Positions 29,712-39,733 are shown, numbered from the stretch's first letter. The stretch: DNA of 64,000 bases from Clostridiales bacterium (GCA_020859985.1 JAJBVD010000002.1:1-64000); one strand, 5' to 3'. A program made the numbers and translations. Notes: generated from the letters alone by a model not told the origin.

Positions 29712-32201
29712 ATGAACGAAAAACTGTACGATCTTATGGACTGGGCAGGAATTGAGGCGCTTGTATACTCTGAGGAGGATCATCCGCATCAGTATCTTGG
29801 TGCACATCTGACTGACGATGGTATCCTGATTCTGGCATTTTTCCCGGATGCGAAGGAAGCGTATGTTCTGCCGGAAGGGAAAAAGAAGCCGGTAGCGATG
29901 GTGCAGGAGGATGAGGCCGGATATTTTGCCGTGCTGATCAAGGGAAAGACCATACCGTCTTATACGTATCGTGTCGTTTATGAGGATGGAAATAAGGTTG
30001 ATTACGGAGATCCTTATTCTTTTGAACCTGTGTTGACGGAACAGGAGACCCGTAAGTTTAACGCGGGTATTTCCTATGATATTTATGAAAAGCTTGGCGC
30101 ACATCCGATGACAGTCGATGGAGTTTCCGGTGTTTATTTTGCTGTTTGGGCGCCCTGCGCGATGCGTGTCAGCGTTGTTGGCGATTTTAACCGCTGGGAC
30201 GGCCGCATGTATCCGATGCGTCGGCTCTGGGATTCTGGGATTTTTGAACTGTTTGTCCCGGGCATTTCGGCGGGGGCACTTTACAAATTTGAAATAAAGG
30301 CGAAGGGCGGTCTGACCTACTTAAAAGCCGACCCGTACGCGAATGCTTCAGAGCTTCGTCCGGGAACTGCATCGATCGTGGCTGATCTGGATCAGTTTAC
30401 GTGGACGGACACAGAGTGGCTCTGTTTGCGCGGCGCAAAGCAGGCAAAGGATGCGCCGATGGCGGTGCTGGAAATCGATCTGGCGACGTTTGACAGGCCG
30501 GTATCCGTACAGAAGGCTGCATCCGGCGAAAACACGGTATCCGGGCAGACTGCGGCATCTGAAAAGGACGCAGCTGAGCAGGATATAATCAAAGAGGGTA
30601 CGGAAAATGATGCGGTGAAAGAAGCTGCCCCCGAATTCTGCAATTACCGTGAGCTTGCACCAAAGATAGCTTCTTATGCAAAAGACCTGGGCTACACGCA
30701 CATTGAACTGATGCCGGTGATGGAGCATGTCTCCGATGAGTCGCTGGGATATGAAGTGACCGGTTATTATGCGCCGACCGCGCGTTTTGGCACCCCGGAA
30801 GATTTTATGTATTTTATGAATTATATGCATGGAGAGGGACTTGGCGTAATTCTGGACTGGGTACCGTCTCAGCTTCCGCGCGACACGCATGGTCTGGCTG
30901 CTTTTGACGGTACATTCCTGTATGAACACATGGATCCCCGCAAAGGCGTACATCCGAAGCACAATACCTTATTGTTTAATTACGGACGTCCGGAGGTATC
31001 CAATTTCCTGATCGCAAATGCTTTATTCTGGAAAGAAGTGTATCATGCGGATGGATTGCGGATGGATTCCGTGGCATCCATGCTCTATCTGGATTATGAC
31101 CGCAGACCCGGCCAGTGGGTGCCGAATATGTATGGCGGCAATGAGAATCTGGAGGCAGTGGAGTTTTTCAAGCATCTGAATTCTATTTTCAAAAAGCCAA
31201 AGGATGGCGCAATCCTGATTGCAGAGGATGCTTCTACCTGGCCGAAGCTGACTGTTCCGGTCGAAGATGGCGGTCTTGGTTTTGACTATAAATGGAATAC
31301 CGGATGGACGCGCGATACCATTGACTATATGCAGCTGGATCCGTATTTCCGTTCACATCACCATGATGAGCTGACTCTTAGCATGGTCTATACCTACAGT
31401 GAAGATTTCATTGTCGGATTTTCCCATGACAATATTGTCAGCGGACAGGGCTCTATGTACAGCAAGATGCCCGGTAAGCCGAAGATGAAGTTTGCAAATC
31501 TTCGCGCGGCTTATGGATGGATGATCGCTCACCCCGGAAAGAAACATTTGTTTATGGGAGAAGACCTGGGGGTGGTTTCAGAATGGAACTGCAGGAGCAG
31601 ACTCCCATGGGAGTTTTTGGAAAAAGAAGAGCATCAGCAGATGAAAGTCTATATGCAGGATTTGCTTACATTGTATCGTATACATCCGGCACTGTATCAG
31701 AATGATTTTGAACCGGATGGTTTCGAGTGGATCGACAGCCTGTCCGCGAACGAGAATACTCTTGTTTTCCTGCGTCGTGACGGGGAGCCGATCGGAGACG
31801 CCGCACATGCCAAAATCAGGGAAGCTGCGGGAGCTGCGCAGGCAACGGAAGAACTTCTGATTGTATGCAATTTCTCGCCGCTTGCTTATGAAAAATACCG
31901 TATCGGCGTTCCGTATGAAGGGAAATACAAGGAAATCTTCAGCAGCGACAGCGCGCGATACGGCGGCACGGGAAAAGTAAATCCGCGCGTAAAAGCATCC
32001 AGACCGGTTCCCTGCGACGACCGTGAGAATTCAATCGAGATTCAGATGCCGCCGATGGGGATTGCAGTGTTTCGGTGTGAAAAAGCGGAAGAAAATAAGA
32101 AATCAGCCGATTCGAAGCCCCCTGTAAATGCAGAAAGAACGAAAAAGGCTGTCAAATCTTCAACAAAAAAGAAGGGTACTGCAAAACCGGAAAAGAAGTA
32201 A
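29712..32201 (+). CDS. glgB: 1,4-alpha-glucan branching enzyme (GlgB-like)
   Basis: 829 aa; HQYLGAH, GYYAPTARFGTPEDFMYFMN, ILDWVPSQLPRDTHGLAAFDGT, ADGLRMDSVASMLYLDY, LIAEDAS, SHDN; Lys-rich C-terminal tail and internal low-complexity insert. Confidence 0.9.
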   Translation: MNEKLYDLMDWAGIEALVYSEEDHPHQYLGAHLTDDGILILAFFPDAKEAYVLPEGKKKPVAMVQEDEAGYFAVLIKGKTIPSYTYRVVYEDGNKVDYGDPYSFEPVLTEQETRKFNAGISYDIYEKLGAHPMTVDGVSGVYFAVWAPCAMRVSVVGDFNRWDGRMYPMRRLWDSGIFELFVPGISAGALYKFEIKAKGGLTYLKADPYANASELRPGTASIVADLDQFTWTDTEWLCLRGAKQAKDAPMAVLEIDLATFDRPVSVQKAASGENTVSGQTAASEKDAAEQDIIKEGTENDAVKEAAPEFCNYRELAPKIASYAKDLGYTHIELMPVMEHVSDESLGYEVTGYYAPTARFGTPEDFMYFMNYMHGEGLGVILDWVPSQLPRDTHGLAAFDGTFLYEHMDPRKGVHPKHNTLLFNYGRPEVSNFLIANALFWKEVYHADGLRMDSVASMLYLDYDRRPGQWVPNMYGGNENLEAVEFFKHLNSIFKKPKDGAILIAEDASTWPKLTVPVEDGGLGFDYKWNTGWTRDTIDYMQLDPYFRSHHHDELTLSMVYTYSEDFIVGFSHDNIVSGQGSMYSKMPGKPKMKFANLRAAYGWMIAHPGKKHLFMGEDLGVVSEWNCRSRLPWEFLEKEEHQQMKVYMQDLLTLYRIHPALYQNDFEPDGFEWIDSLSANENTLVFLRRDGEPIGDAAHAKIREAAGAAQATEELLIVCNFSPLAYEKYRIGVPYEGKYKEIFSSDSARYGGTGKVNPRVKASRPVPCDDRENSIEIQMPPMGIAVFRCEKAEENKKSADSKPPVNAERTKKAVKSSTKKKGTAKPEKK

Positions 32202-32231
32202 TGGGTTTCCGTGGTCATGGAGGACGCATAA

Positions 32232-32666
32232 GTGGATAATGAAAATCTCAGAAAAAAGCAGAGTAAAATATCGAATCAGACTCCGGTAAACGTTGCGGAT
32301 ACACAGAGGGCGGAGACGGAGCACAGTCATACGCATACCCTGCCGGACGGGACGATTGTTGAGCATTTCCATGCGTCCCATGACCATTCTCACGAGCATA
32401 CGCACACACATGAAAATACGAAAGCGGTTCTCAACCGCCTTTCACGTGCGATCGGGCATCTGGAGTCCGTAAAGCGTATGGTGGAGGATGGTCGTGACTG
32501 CAGTGAGGTGCTGATTCAGCTTTCGGCGGTGAAGTCAGCGATTAATAATACGGGAAAAATTATTCTTCAGGATCACATAGAGCATTGTCTGGTCGATGCG
32601 ATCCAGTCTGGCGATATGAAAGAGATCGATGAGCTGAATAAGGCGATCGATCAGTTTATTAAGTAA
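32232..32666 (+). CDS. CsoR/FrmR-family metal-sensing repressor with His-rich N-terminal extension
   Basis: 11 His within about 36 aa then NRLSRAIGHLESVKRMVEDGRDCSEVLIQLSAVKSAINNTGKIILQDHIEHCL (Cys..His..Cys fingerprint). Confidence 0.87.
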   Translation: MDNENLRKKQSKISNQTPVNVADTQRAETEHSHTHTLPDGTIVEHFHASHDHSHEHTHTHENTKAVLNRLSRAIGHLESVKRMVEDGRDCSEVLIQLSAVKSAINNTGKIILQDHIEHCLVDAIQSGDMKEIDELNKAIDQFIK

Positions 32667-32706
32667 AAGCCTTTCACAAAAATATGCTCGAAATCAAAAA
32701 AAATAC

Positions 32707-32735
32707 TTGCCAAATCCGTAGAAGTTTTATATAAT
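32707..32735 (+). promoter_or_regulatory. Sigma-A promoter of tRNA-Thr
   Basis: TTGCCA - 17 bp - TATAAT. Confidence 0.75.
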
Positions 32736-32775
32736 AGCGGAGTCGGTTCGAGATGACCGCGATAAAACTTTATAT

Positions 32776-32848
<73 letters not shown>

Positions 32849-32856
32849 GAATGATA

Positions 32857-32884
32857 AGCCCCGTGTTTACGGGGTTTTTCTTTT
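32857..32884 (+). terminator. Intrinsic terminator after tRNA-Thr
   Basis: AAGCCCCGTGTTTACGGGGTTTTTCTTTT. Confidence 0.88.
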
Positions 32885-33020
32885 ATTTCTGTTTTTATTT
32901 TATTCGCGTCTTTACAATTTCCATCTTTTGCCCTATAATTTTATGTGATAGTTTCGAACGGCATGCAGGAAGATCGTACGATGCCGTTGTCAAAAATAAA
33001 ATCTAAAGGAGGGCGTTACT

Positions 33021-33275
33021 GTGGCGCGTGAAAGAAGGTCAAAAAAGGAAGTTATTGCGGCGAAAATGGATTTGATTGATGAGAAGATCAATGCTTATGC
33101 AACAAAGATAGCTGATCTGCAGAATCAGAAAGAGGAACTTCAGAACCAGCTTGATGAGCTGGCGGCAGCAGAGAAGAAGGCTGAGGAAGAAGCACAGCTG
33201 AAGGAAGTTCTGAAGCTCTTAAAGACAAAGAATATTTCAGTCGGCGAGCTGAAAGAGATGGTAGAGAATAAATGA
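33021..33275 (+). CDS. Small coiled-coil protein of unknown function
   Basis: 84 aa, GTG start with GGAGGG; heptad-like KIADLQNQKEELQNQLDELAAAEKKAEEEAQLKE. Confidence 0.7.
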   Translation: MARERRSKKEVIAAKMDLIDEKINAYATKIADLQNQKEELQNQLDELAAAEKKAEEEAQLKEVLKLLKTKNISVGELKEMVENK

Positions 33276-33309
33276 TGGCAGCTGTCGTATGCTGTTGGAG
33301 GGTTTCTAT

Positions 33310-34755
33310 ATGAAAAATATATTGTTTGTTACATCTGAGGCGACTCCTTTTATCAAGACAGGAGGTCTCGCGGATGTTGCCGGTTCTCTTCCCAAATGCT
33401 TCAATAAAGAAGAGTTTGATTGCCGCGTGATTCTGCCGAAGTATCAGTGCATGGCGGAGGAATGGAAGAATAAGCTGGAGTACGTGACGCATTTTTATAT
33501 GAATCTGTCCTGGAGATCCCAGTATGTAGGTATCCTGCATATGGAGCTGGAAGGCATTCACTTTTATTTTATTGATAATGAATACTATTTCTCAGGCCCG
33601 AAGCCGTATGGGAATATCTATCAGGATATTGAGAAGTTTGCGTTCTTCTCCAAAGCAGCGCTTTCGGCGCTTCCGTCGATTGGCTTCCGCCCGGACATCA
33701 TACACTGTCACGACTGGCAGACCGGACTGATTCCGGTGATGCTGAAGGATCGCTTCCAGGATGGTGATTTTTACCGCGGGATTAAGTCGGTGATCACGAT
33801 TCACAATCTGAAGTTCCAGGGTGTCTGGGATGTGAAGACGGTGCGGGATATCACCGGACTCCCGGCGTATTATTTCACACCGGATAAGCTGGAGGCATAT
33901 GGCGACGCGAACTATCTGAAGGGCGGCATTGTCTACGCGGATGCGATTACGACAGTGAGCGATACCTACGCGGAGGAGATCAAGCAGCCGTTCTACGGCG
34001 AGCGCCTGGATGGTCTGATGCGTGCGCGTGCAAACGACCTTCGCGGCATCGTGAACGGTATTGATTACGATGTGTGGAATCCGGAGACCGATCCATTGAT
34101 CGAGCATCATTTTAACGCGAAAAACTTCCGCAAGGAGAAGATTAAGAATAAGAGGGCACTGCAGCGCGAGCTTGGTCTGCAGCAGAATGATTCCGCGTTT
34201 ATGATTGGCATTGTATCGCGGCTGACGGATCAGAAGGGATTTGACCTGATTGCGCATATGATGGATGAGATGTGCCAGAATGATCTTCAGATCGTTGTGC
34301 TTGGTACGGGCGAGGAGAAATATGAGAATATGTTCCGCCACTTTGCATGGAAATATCAGGGCAAGGTGTCCGCGAATATTTTCTATTCCGAGGCTCTCTC
34401 TCACAAGATTTACGCAGCCTGCGACGCGTTCCTGATGCCGTCGCTGTTTGAACCGTGCGGTCTTTCTCAGATCATCAGCCTGCGCTACGGCACTGTGCCG
34501 ATTGTGCGTGAGACGGGCGGCTTGAAGGATACGGTGCAGCCGTACAATGAGTATGAGAGCACGGGTACCGGATTCAGCTTTGCGAATTACAATGCGCATG
34601 AGATGTATTTCACGATTCAGCGCGCAATGGGGCTTTATCATGGTAAGAAGCGTGAATGGAATAAGATGATCGACCGCGGCATGGCGGTGGATTTCTCGTG
34701 GAACAGCTCCGCGAGAAAATACGAGGAGATGTACAACTGGCTGCTCGGCTGCTGA
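33310..34755 (+). CDS. glgA: Glycogen synthase
   Basis: MKNILFVTSEATPFIKTGGLADVAGSLPK, CHDWQTGLIPVMLKDRF, MPSLFEPCGLSQIISLRYGTVPIVRETGGLKDTV. Confidence 0.95.
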   Translation: MKNILFVTSEATPFIKTGGLADVAGSLPKCFNKEEFDCRVILPKYQCMAEEWKNKLEYVTHFYMNLSWRSQYVGILHMELEGIHFYFIDNEYYFSGPKPYGNIYQDIEKFAFFSKAALSALPSIGFRPDIIHCHDWQTGLIPVMLKDRFQDGDFYRGIKSVITIHNLKFQGVWDVKTVRDITGLPAYYFTPDKLEAYGDANYLKGGIVYADAITTVSDTYAEEIKQPFYGERLDGLMRARANDLRGIVNGIDYDVWNPETDPLIEHHFNAKNFRKEKIKNKRALQRELGLQQNDSAFMIGIVSRLTDQKGFDLIAHMMDEMCQNDLQIVVLGTGEEKYENMFRHFAWKYQGKVSANIFYSEALSHKIYAACDAFLMPSLFEPCGLSQIISLRYGTVPIVRETGGLKDTVQPYNEYESTGTGFSFANYNAHEMYFTIQRAMGLYHGKKREWNKMIDRGMAVDFSWNSSARKYEEMYNWLLGC

Positions 34756-34876
34756 CGGTTTCATCTGGAAATGCTTTTACAGATACGGCGGCAGATTAGC
34801 AGCTATGAGGTATATCCATGAAAATAGAAAAGGCGGGGGATTCGGATTCTATCCTGGTACCCTGTCTTTTTTACTT

Positions 34877-35793
34877 TTATTCATAATCAATCTCACGGAA
34901 GGAACGGTAGCCCTCACGGTACGCCGCAGGTGTCATTCCGGTTTTGGATTTGAAAAGATTGATGAAATGTGTGACGCTGTCAATACCGACCGCGGAGGCA
35001 ACCTCATGGATGCGCAGGTCAGTGGTCTCAAGCAGAGTGCGGGCATGTGACAGGCGGACGCTGTTTAAGTATTTGATTGGGGTCTGCCCATAATGCTGTG
35101 TAAACTCTCTGCAGAGGCGGTAGCGGCTGATGGAAAAGGATGCCGCCAGCTCTGTCACGGAATGATCCTTTTGGTAGCTGGTGTCAAACAGTGCTTTGAT
35201 TTTTATGAGATATGGGGGGCAACTTTTACGTTTGTGTGATCCATATGCAGGTCGAGCAGCAGGTCTGAGAGAATATCCGTCAGCAGGCGGTTTTCCTGAA
35301 TAGCATGATGCGGGGAAGTCCGCAGGCCAAGCTCCGTCAGCCTGCGGATGTTGTCCGCTACCTGCGTGTGCTCCGGACAGGAAAAGACGGGAAAGCTGAT
35401 CTTGCAGATTTCCTCATAGTAGGTGGAGGCGGCTTCTCCTGAAAAAAACACAAGCCGGATACTCCACTGGGAAACGGCCGGACGAAGCTGCAGATAGTCC
35501 TGACAGTCCCATAGGAGCAGACTGCCTTCGGTAAGGGTGTTCCGGTCGCCCTCCGTCTGCACGATTCCTTCGCCGGCCACTGTATAGAGAAGAAGGTAGC
35601 TGTTCACATCCTGGAAGGCGAACGAGTCCGGTCGGTTCAGGGTGCGCAGCCCGCCTGCACAGGGGTAGAGAAGATGGCTTTGTACATCAGGCAGGGATGT
35701 ATAAAAATCCGGCATGAAATCGGCCAGCGTCCCGTTTGAATAATCCATCAGGGCAATCTTAAGGGAGGATGGAAACAGCTCTGTTATTTGCAT
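34877..35793 (-). pseudogene. AraC-family regulator split by a frameshift at a G6/C6 homopolymer
   Basis: N-terminal ORF 35203..35793 and HTH ORF 34877..35158 become one continuous protein if the C6 run (plus-strand G6 at 35214-35219) had 7 bases: ..NVKVAPPYLIKIKALFDTSYQKDHSVTELAASFSISRYRL.. Confidence 0.8.
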
Positions 35794-35884
35794 CGTAAAG
35801 GTCTCCGTTTCTTTTTACAACCTGTTTCCATTTTAGTTTCGGATGAGGATAAAGTCAACTGTAAATAATTTTGGAGGAAATACA

Positions 35885-37690
35885 ATGATTGAGAAGCATA
35901 TGATTCAGGAACGAATTGCTGCTCTGCGGGTCCGCATGCAGGAAGCAGGGATCGATGCCTATCTGATTCCTACTGATGATTTTCATGCGTCGGAGTATGT
36001 AGGCGGTTATTTTAAATGCAGGGAATATATTACGGGATTTACCGGCTCTGCAGGGACTGCGGTGATTACAAAGGACATGGCCGGTCTCTGGACAGACGGA
36101 CGTTATTTTATACAGGCTGCGGAGCAACTGAAAGGAAGCGGTGTGACCCTTTATAAAATGGGAGAGCCGGATGTGCCGACCGTTCATGAATTTCTTGAAC
36201 AGACGCTTGCAGAGAATGAATGTCTTGGCTATGACGGGCGAACAGTCAGCACGAGAGAGGCGGCAGAGCTTGCTGAAATGCTCAAAAAGAAGGGAGCCAG
36301 GCAAAACGGTTCTCTGGATCTGGTGGGAGATATCTGGGAGGAACGTCCCGGACTTTCCTGTGAACCGGTGATGGAACTGGATGAGAAGTGGAGCGGAGAA
36401 TCCCGCGCTTCAAAAATAGCGCGAATAAGAGAATCCATGCAAAAAGAGGGAGCGGATCTGTTTGTGCTGACTTCTCTGGATGATATCGCCTGGCTTTTAA
36501 ACATCCGCGGCGGTGACATTGCCTGCTGTCCGGTAGTGCTTTCTTATCTGGTGATGACCGAAGGGGAGGTATTGCTGTTTGCGGATGAGAGAGCATTCCC
36601 GGAGACAGTCAAGGAATCCCTGAAAGCAGATCATGTTTTCTTTCGGCCTTATAACATGGTTTATTCGTATATATCAGATCTTCCGGCGGGGAAGAAGCTG
36701 CTTCTCTGCCGCGATAAAGTGAACAGTCGTCTGACGGCATCTGTTCCGGAAGGTGTGGAAGTGATTAACCGTGAGAATCCCACGCTTTTCCCCAAGGCAG
36801 TGAAAAACCCTGCCGAAGTGAATAATGAGCGGATCGCCCATATCAAAGACGGGGTGGCGCTGACCAGATTTCTTTATTGGCTGAAAACCCATGTGGGAAA
36901 GCTGCCGATGACAGAGCTGAGTGCGGAGGAAAAGCTGTATTCCCTGCGTTCCGAACAGGAGCATTTTATGGGAAACAGCTTTGAACCGATTATTTCCTAT
37001 GGCGCTCATGCCGCAATTGTGCATTACAGCGCGACGCCTGAAACAGATATCCCGATTGAGCCGCACGGTCTTCTTCTGGCGGACACGGGAGGACACTACC
37101 TTGAGGGAACGACGGATGTGACGCGCACGATTGCCATGGGACCGCTGACAGAGGAGGAAAAGCAGATGTTTACCGCCGTGCTTCGGGGGCACCTGAATCT
37201 CGCCGCGGCAAAATTCCGTTCCGGTGCAACAGGGATTAATCTGGATTATCTGGCCCGGGGGCCGCTCTGGGAACTGGGGAAGGATTTTAACCATGGGACT
37301 GGTCACGGCGTGGGATATTTTTTGAATGTACACGAAGGACCGAACAGCTTTCACTGGAGGAGTACGCCGACCCGTAAGGCGGACACGGCCTTTGAGGAGG
37401 GAATGATTACTTCCGATGAGCCGGGATATTATGAAGAAGGAAAATATGGTATCCGCCATGAAAACCTGATCGTATGTGTAAGGGATCAGGAGACAGAATA
37501 CGGTTCATTTTTGCGCTTTGAACACCTGACAATGGTGCCGTTTGATCTGGATGCAGTCATTCCAGAGCAGATGACGGAGCGCGAGCGCACACTTTTGAAT
37601 GAGTACCACGCGATGGTTTTTGAGAATATTTCCCCATATCTGAATGAAGAGGAGAGAGACTGGCTTCAGGAAGCGACGCGGAAAATCTGA
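35885..37690 (+). CDS. Xaa-Pro aminopeptidase (aminopeptidase P family)
   Basis: YLIPTDDFHASEYVGGYFKCREYITGFTGSAGTAVIT, DTGGHYLEGTTDVTRTI, FNHGTGHGVGYFLNVHEGP; ATG 35885 with GGAGG. Confidence 0.94.
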   Translation: MIEKHMIQERIAALRVRMQEAGIDAYLIPTDDFHASEYVGGYFKCREYITGFTGSAGTAVITKDMAGLWTDGRYFIQAAEQLKGSGVTLYKMGEPDVPTVHEFLEQTLAENECLGYDGRTVSTREAAELAEMLKKKGARQNGSLDLVGDIWEERPGLSCEPVMELDEKWSGESRASKIARIRESMQKEGADLFVLTSLDDIAWLLNIRGGDIACCPVVLSYLVMTEGEVLLFADERAFPETVKESLKADHVFFRPYNMVYSYISDLPAGKKLLLCRDKVNSRLTASVPEGVEVINRENPTLFPKAVKNPAEVNNERIAHIKDGVALTRFLYWLKTHVGKLPMTELSAEEKLYSLRSEQEHFMGNSFEPIISYGAHAAIVHYSATPETDIPIEPHGLLLADTGGHYLEGTTDVTRTIAMGPLTEEEKQMFTAVLRGHLNLAAAKFRSGATGINLDYLARGPLWELGKDFNHGTGHGVGYFLNVHEGPNSFHWRSTPTRKADTAFEEGMITSDEPGYYEEGKYGIRHENLIVCVRDQETEYGSFLRFEHLTMVPFDLDAVIPEQMTERERTLLNEYHAMVFENISPYLNEEERDWLQEATRKI

Positions 37691-37741
37691 GTTAGGATAA
37701 ATGAAGTAATAACGCACACTTATATCAGGTATTTACAAAAA

Positions 37742-37778
37742 ACATCCACCGCAAAAGCAATGTGTCTGCGGTGGATGT
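37742..37778. terminator. Bidirectional terminator between aminopeptidase P and coaX
   Basis: ACATCCACCGCA..TGCGGTGGATGT 12-bp perfect stem between convergent genes. Confidence 0.8.
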
Positions 37779-37798
37779 CTGAGCACTGAGGTGAATAA

Positions 37799-38569
37799 TC
37801 ATTCTGCCTTATTTTTATAATAAATGTACATCAGCCCTTTCAGCAGAAGCGCATCGTCGAGCTGAATTTCATGGACACAGTGCGGGATAATCTTTGGAGC
37901 CAGACCGCCTGTGGCAATCACAGTCGTTTTTTCGCCAAGATCCTGCTCTATGCGGTCGATCATTCCGTCGATGCAGGCTGCGTTGCCATGGATGACGCCG
38001 CTTTTCATACATTCGGCAGTGTTCTTTCCAATCAGCCGTTTTGGAGCATCCAGACTAATGCGCACGAGTTGGGAAGTCCGGCTGACAAGGGAATCCAGAG
38101 AAACGCGGATGCCGGGCATGATCATGCCGCCAATGTAATTTTTCTTCGCGTCAATGACAGAAATCGTCGTCGCGGTGCCCATATCAATGATGATCAGGGG
38201 AGCCTCATGCTCTGTGATCGCGGCGACCGCGTTTACGATCAGATCGCTGCCGACCTGCGCCGGGTTGTCCATCAGAATATTCAGTCCTGTTTTGACTCCG
38301 GGACCGACGACCACCGGCTCAATACCGACGATCTTCTGTACCGCTTCGCGAAACAAGTTCGTCAGCGGCGGAACCACTGAGGAGATGATCGCACCGGTGA
38401 TCTCTTTGCGGTCAATTTGATACAGCTCCAGTACATTTTTGATGCTGATCGCGTATTCCAGTACTGTGCGCGACGGAGCCGTGGACAGGCGCTCTACGAA
38501 GAGAATACTCTGGTCACGGCAGCAGCCGAGTACTGTATTGGTATTTCCAATGTCTATCGCCAGAATCAT
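37799..38569 (-). CDS. coaX: Type III pantothenate kinase
   Basis: MILAIDIGNTNTVLGCC, GPGVKTGLNI, IIDMGTATTISVIDA, GGMIMPGIRVSLDSL; ORF track start at 38707 trimmed to this Met. Confidence 0.94.
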   Translation of the reverse strand: MILAIDIGNTNTVLGCCRDQSILFVERLSTAPSRTVLEYAISIKNVLELYQIDRKEITGAIISSVVPPLTNLFREAVQKIVGIEPVVVGPGVKTGLNILMDNPAQVGSDLIVNAVAAITEHEAPLIIIDMGTATTISVIDAKKNYIGGMIMPGIRVSLDSLVSRTSQLVRISLDAPKRLIGKNTAECMKSGVIHGNAACIDGMIDRIEQDLGEKTTVIATGGLAPKIIPHCVHEIQLDDALLLKGLMYIYYKNKAE

Positions 38570-38636
38570 GGCGGAACCTCCCTGTTTAAATTTATGGGAA
38601 GCGACTACTGTCGTTCCTTTTTGTGCGCAGGCTTTG

Positions 38637-39272
38637 TTAAGCCTGCGCTTTGCGCTGCACGGGTGCCGGTACAAAATGTGCCTTGTACAGCGCAATACCG
38701 ACGGCACCGGTCAGAATCGTCGAGGATACCATCTCGCACACTGCGTTTACGCCTACAAATCCGCAGATAAAGAGAATGACATTTTTTCCTCCCATTAGTC
38801 CCTGCATATATTCTGTGTTGCCAAATAAAAGAACGAGCGCGCTCATGAAAAACAGCGTGTTCAAAAATGCGGAACAGAATCCTGTGACAAAGCAAGCCAC
38901 GGAGGTATTGATCCCCTTCCGGACTCCGCGGAAAATATATCCCAGAAGCAGACCGTCTAAAAATCGTGGCACAAAGCGCTGGATAAATGCCAGTACCGGA
39001 TTGATCCCGAACAGGACGGCGCCCATTGCGCTGGTACCGCCAATGCCGATGCACTGGAGAAAGCTGGTCAGCCCGAAAACAGATCCGGTGACGGCACCGC
39101 CGACCGGTCCTAAGGTGATGGCGGAAATTGCAACGGGGATCACGTTAAACGTAATCGCGAGCGGTCCGATATTCAGATAACCGAGCGGGGTGTAGGCCAT
39201 GAGAAGCAGAATAGCAGTCATGAGGCCGAGAATGACGAGCTGCGAGGTGTTAAAGCTTTTGTTGGTATTCAT
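38637..39272 (-). CDS. ECF transporter S component (candidate pantothenate-specific, by context)
   Basis: MNTNKSFNTSQLVILGLMTAILLLMAYTPLGYLNIGPLAITFNVIPVAISAITLGPVGGAVTGSVFG: S-component signature; adjacent to coaX. Confidence 0.85.
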   Translation of the reverse strand: MNTNKSFNTSQLVILGLMTAILLLMAYTPLGYLNIGPLAITFNVIPVAISAITLGPVGGAVTGSVFGLTSFLQCIGIGGTSAMGAVLFGINPVLAFIQRFVPRFLDGLLLGYIFRGVRKGINTSVACFVTGFCSAFLNTLFFMSALVLLFGNTEYMQGLMGGKNVILFICGFVGVNAVCEMVSSTILTGAVGIALYKAHFVPAPVQRKAQA

Positions 39273-39637
39273 TTTGAATGTCCTCCTTGTTATTATTCCC
39301 TGTTCAAAAGCATGGATATCAAAGGCCGGGGAAACAACTGCGGCTGTACCGTTACCCTCCGAAAACCGGTAGGATGCGTTCAGACCGGGACTTGATGATC
39401 TGTTCCCCAGACATTTCATATCGCGTATCTTATGATGCGGGATACAATACATTTACTGCGCCAGTATAGCACAGAACATATTCCAGACACAAGAGGGAAA
39501 AAATTTTTACTTTTTTTGATAAAATTTTCCGAATCCTGTCACAAATCGACGTTTCAAACGTTTTTATATTATGTCAATCGTGTAGAAATCACGCAGATTG
39601 GTGGCGGATGCTGCCGGATAAGGTCGACAGGATTTTC

Positions 39638-39667
39638 TTGCGAATTCTGTCGCATGGCAGATATAAT
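39638..39667 (+). promoter_or_regulatory. Sigma-A-like promoter of spo0A
   Basis: TTGCGA - 18 bp - TATAAT. Confidence 0.6.
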
Positions 39668-39679
39668 GTGAGCTGAAGG

Positions 39680-39733
39680 GATTCTCGCTGCTTGCAGCAG
39701 AGAATCACAAGGCTCAATGAGCAGCTGTGCTGC
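39680..39733 (+). repeat. Two-hairpin structure in spo0A leader
   Basis: GATTCTC GCTGC tt GCAGC a GAGAATC (39680-39706); GCAGC tgt GCTGC (39721-39733). Confidence 0.7.

Noticed and set aside
33592-34764. 390-aa minus-strand ORF opposite glgA
   Set aside because: Antisense shadow ORF of a clearly coding glycogen synthase
39272-39470. Possible riboswitch upstream of the ECF S-component
   Set aside because: No match by eye to TPP, FMN, cobalamin, THF or preQ1 consensus; kept only as a comment on the leader
39530-39660. Spo0A boxes (TGNCGAA-like) upstream of spo0A
   Set aside because: Only partial matches such as CTGTCGCAT and GTCGACAG; too weak to call
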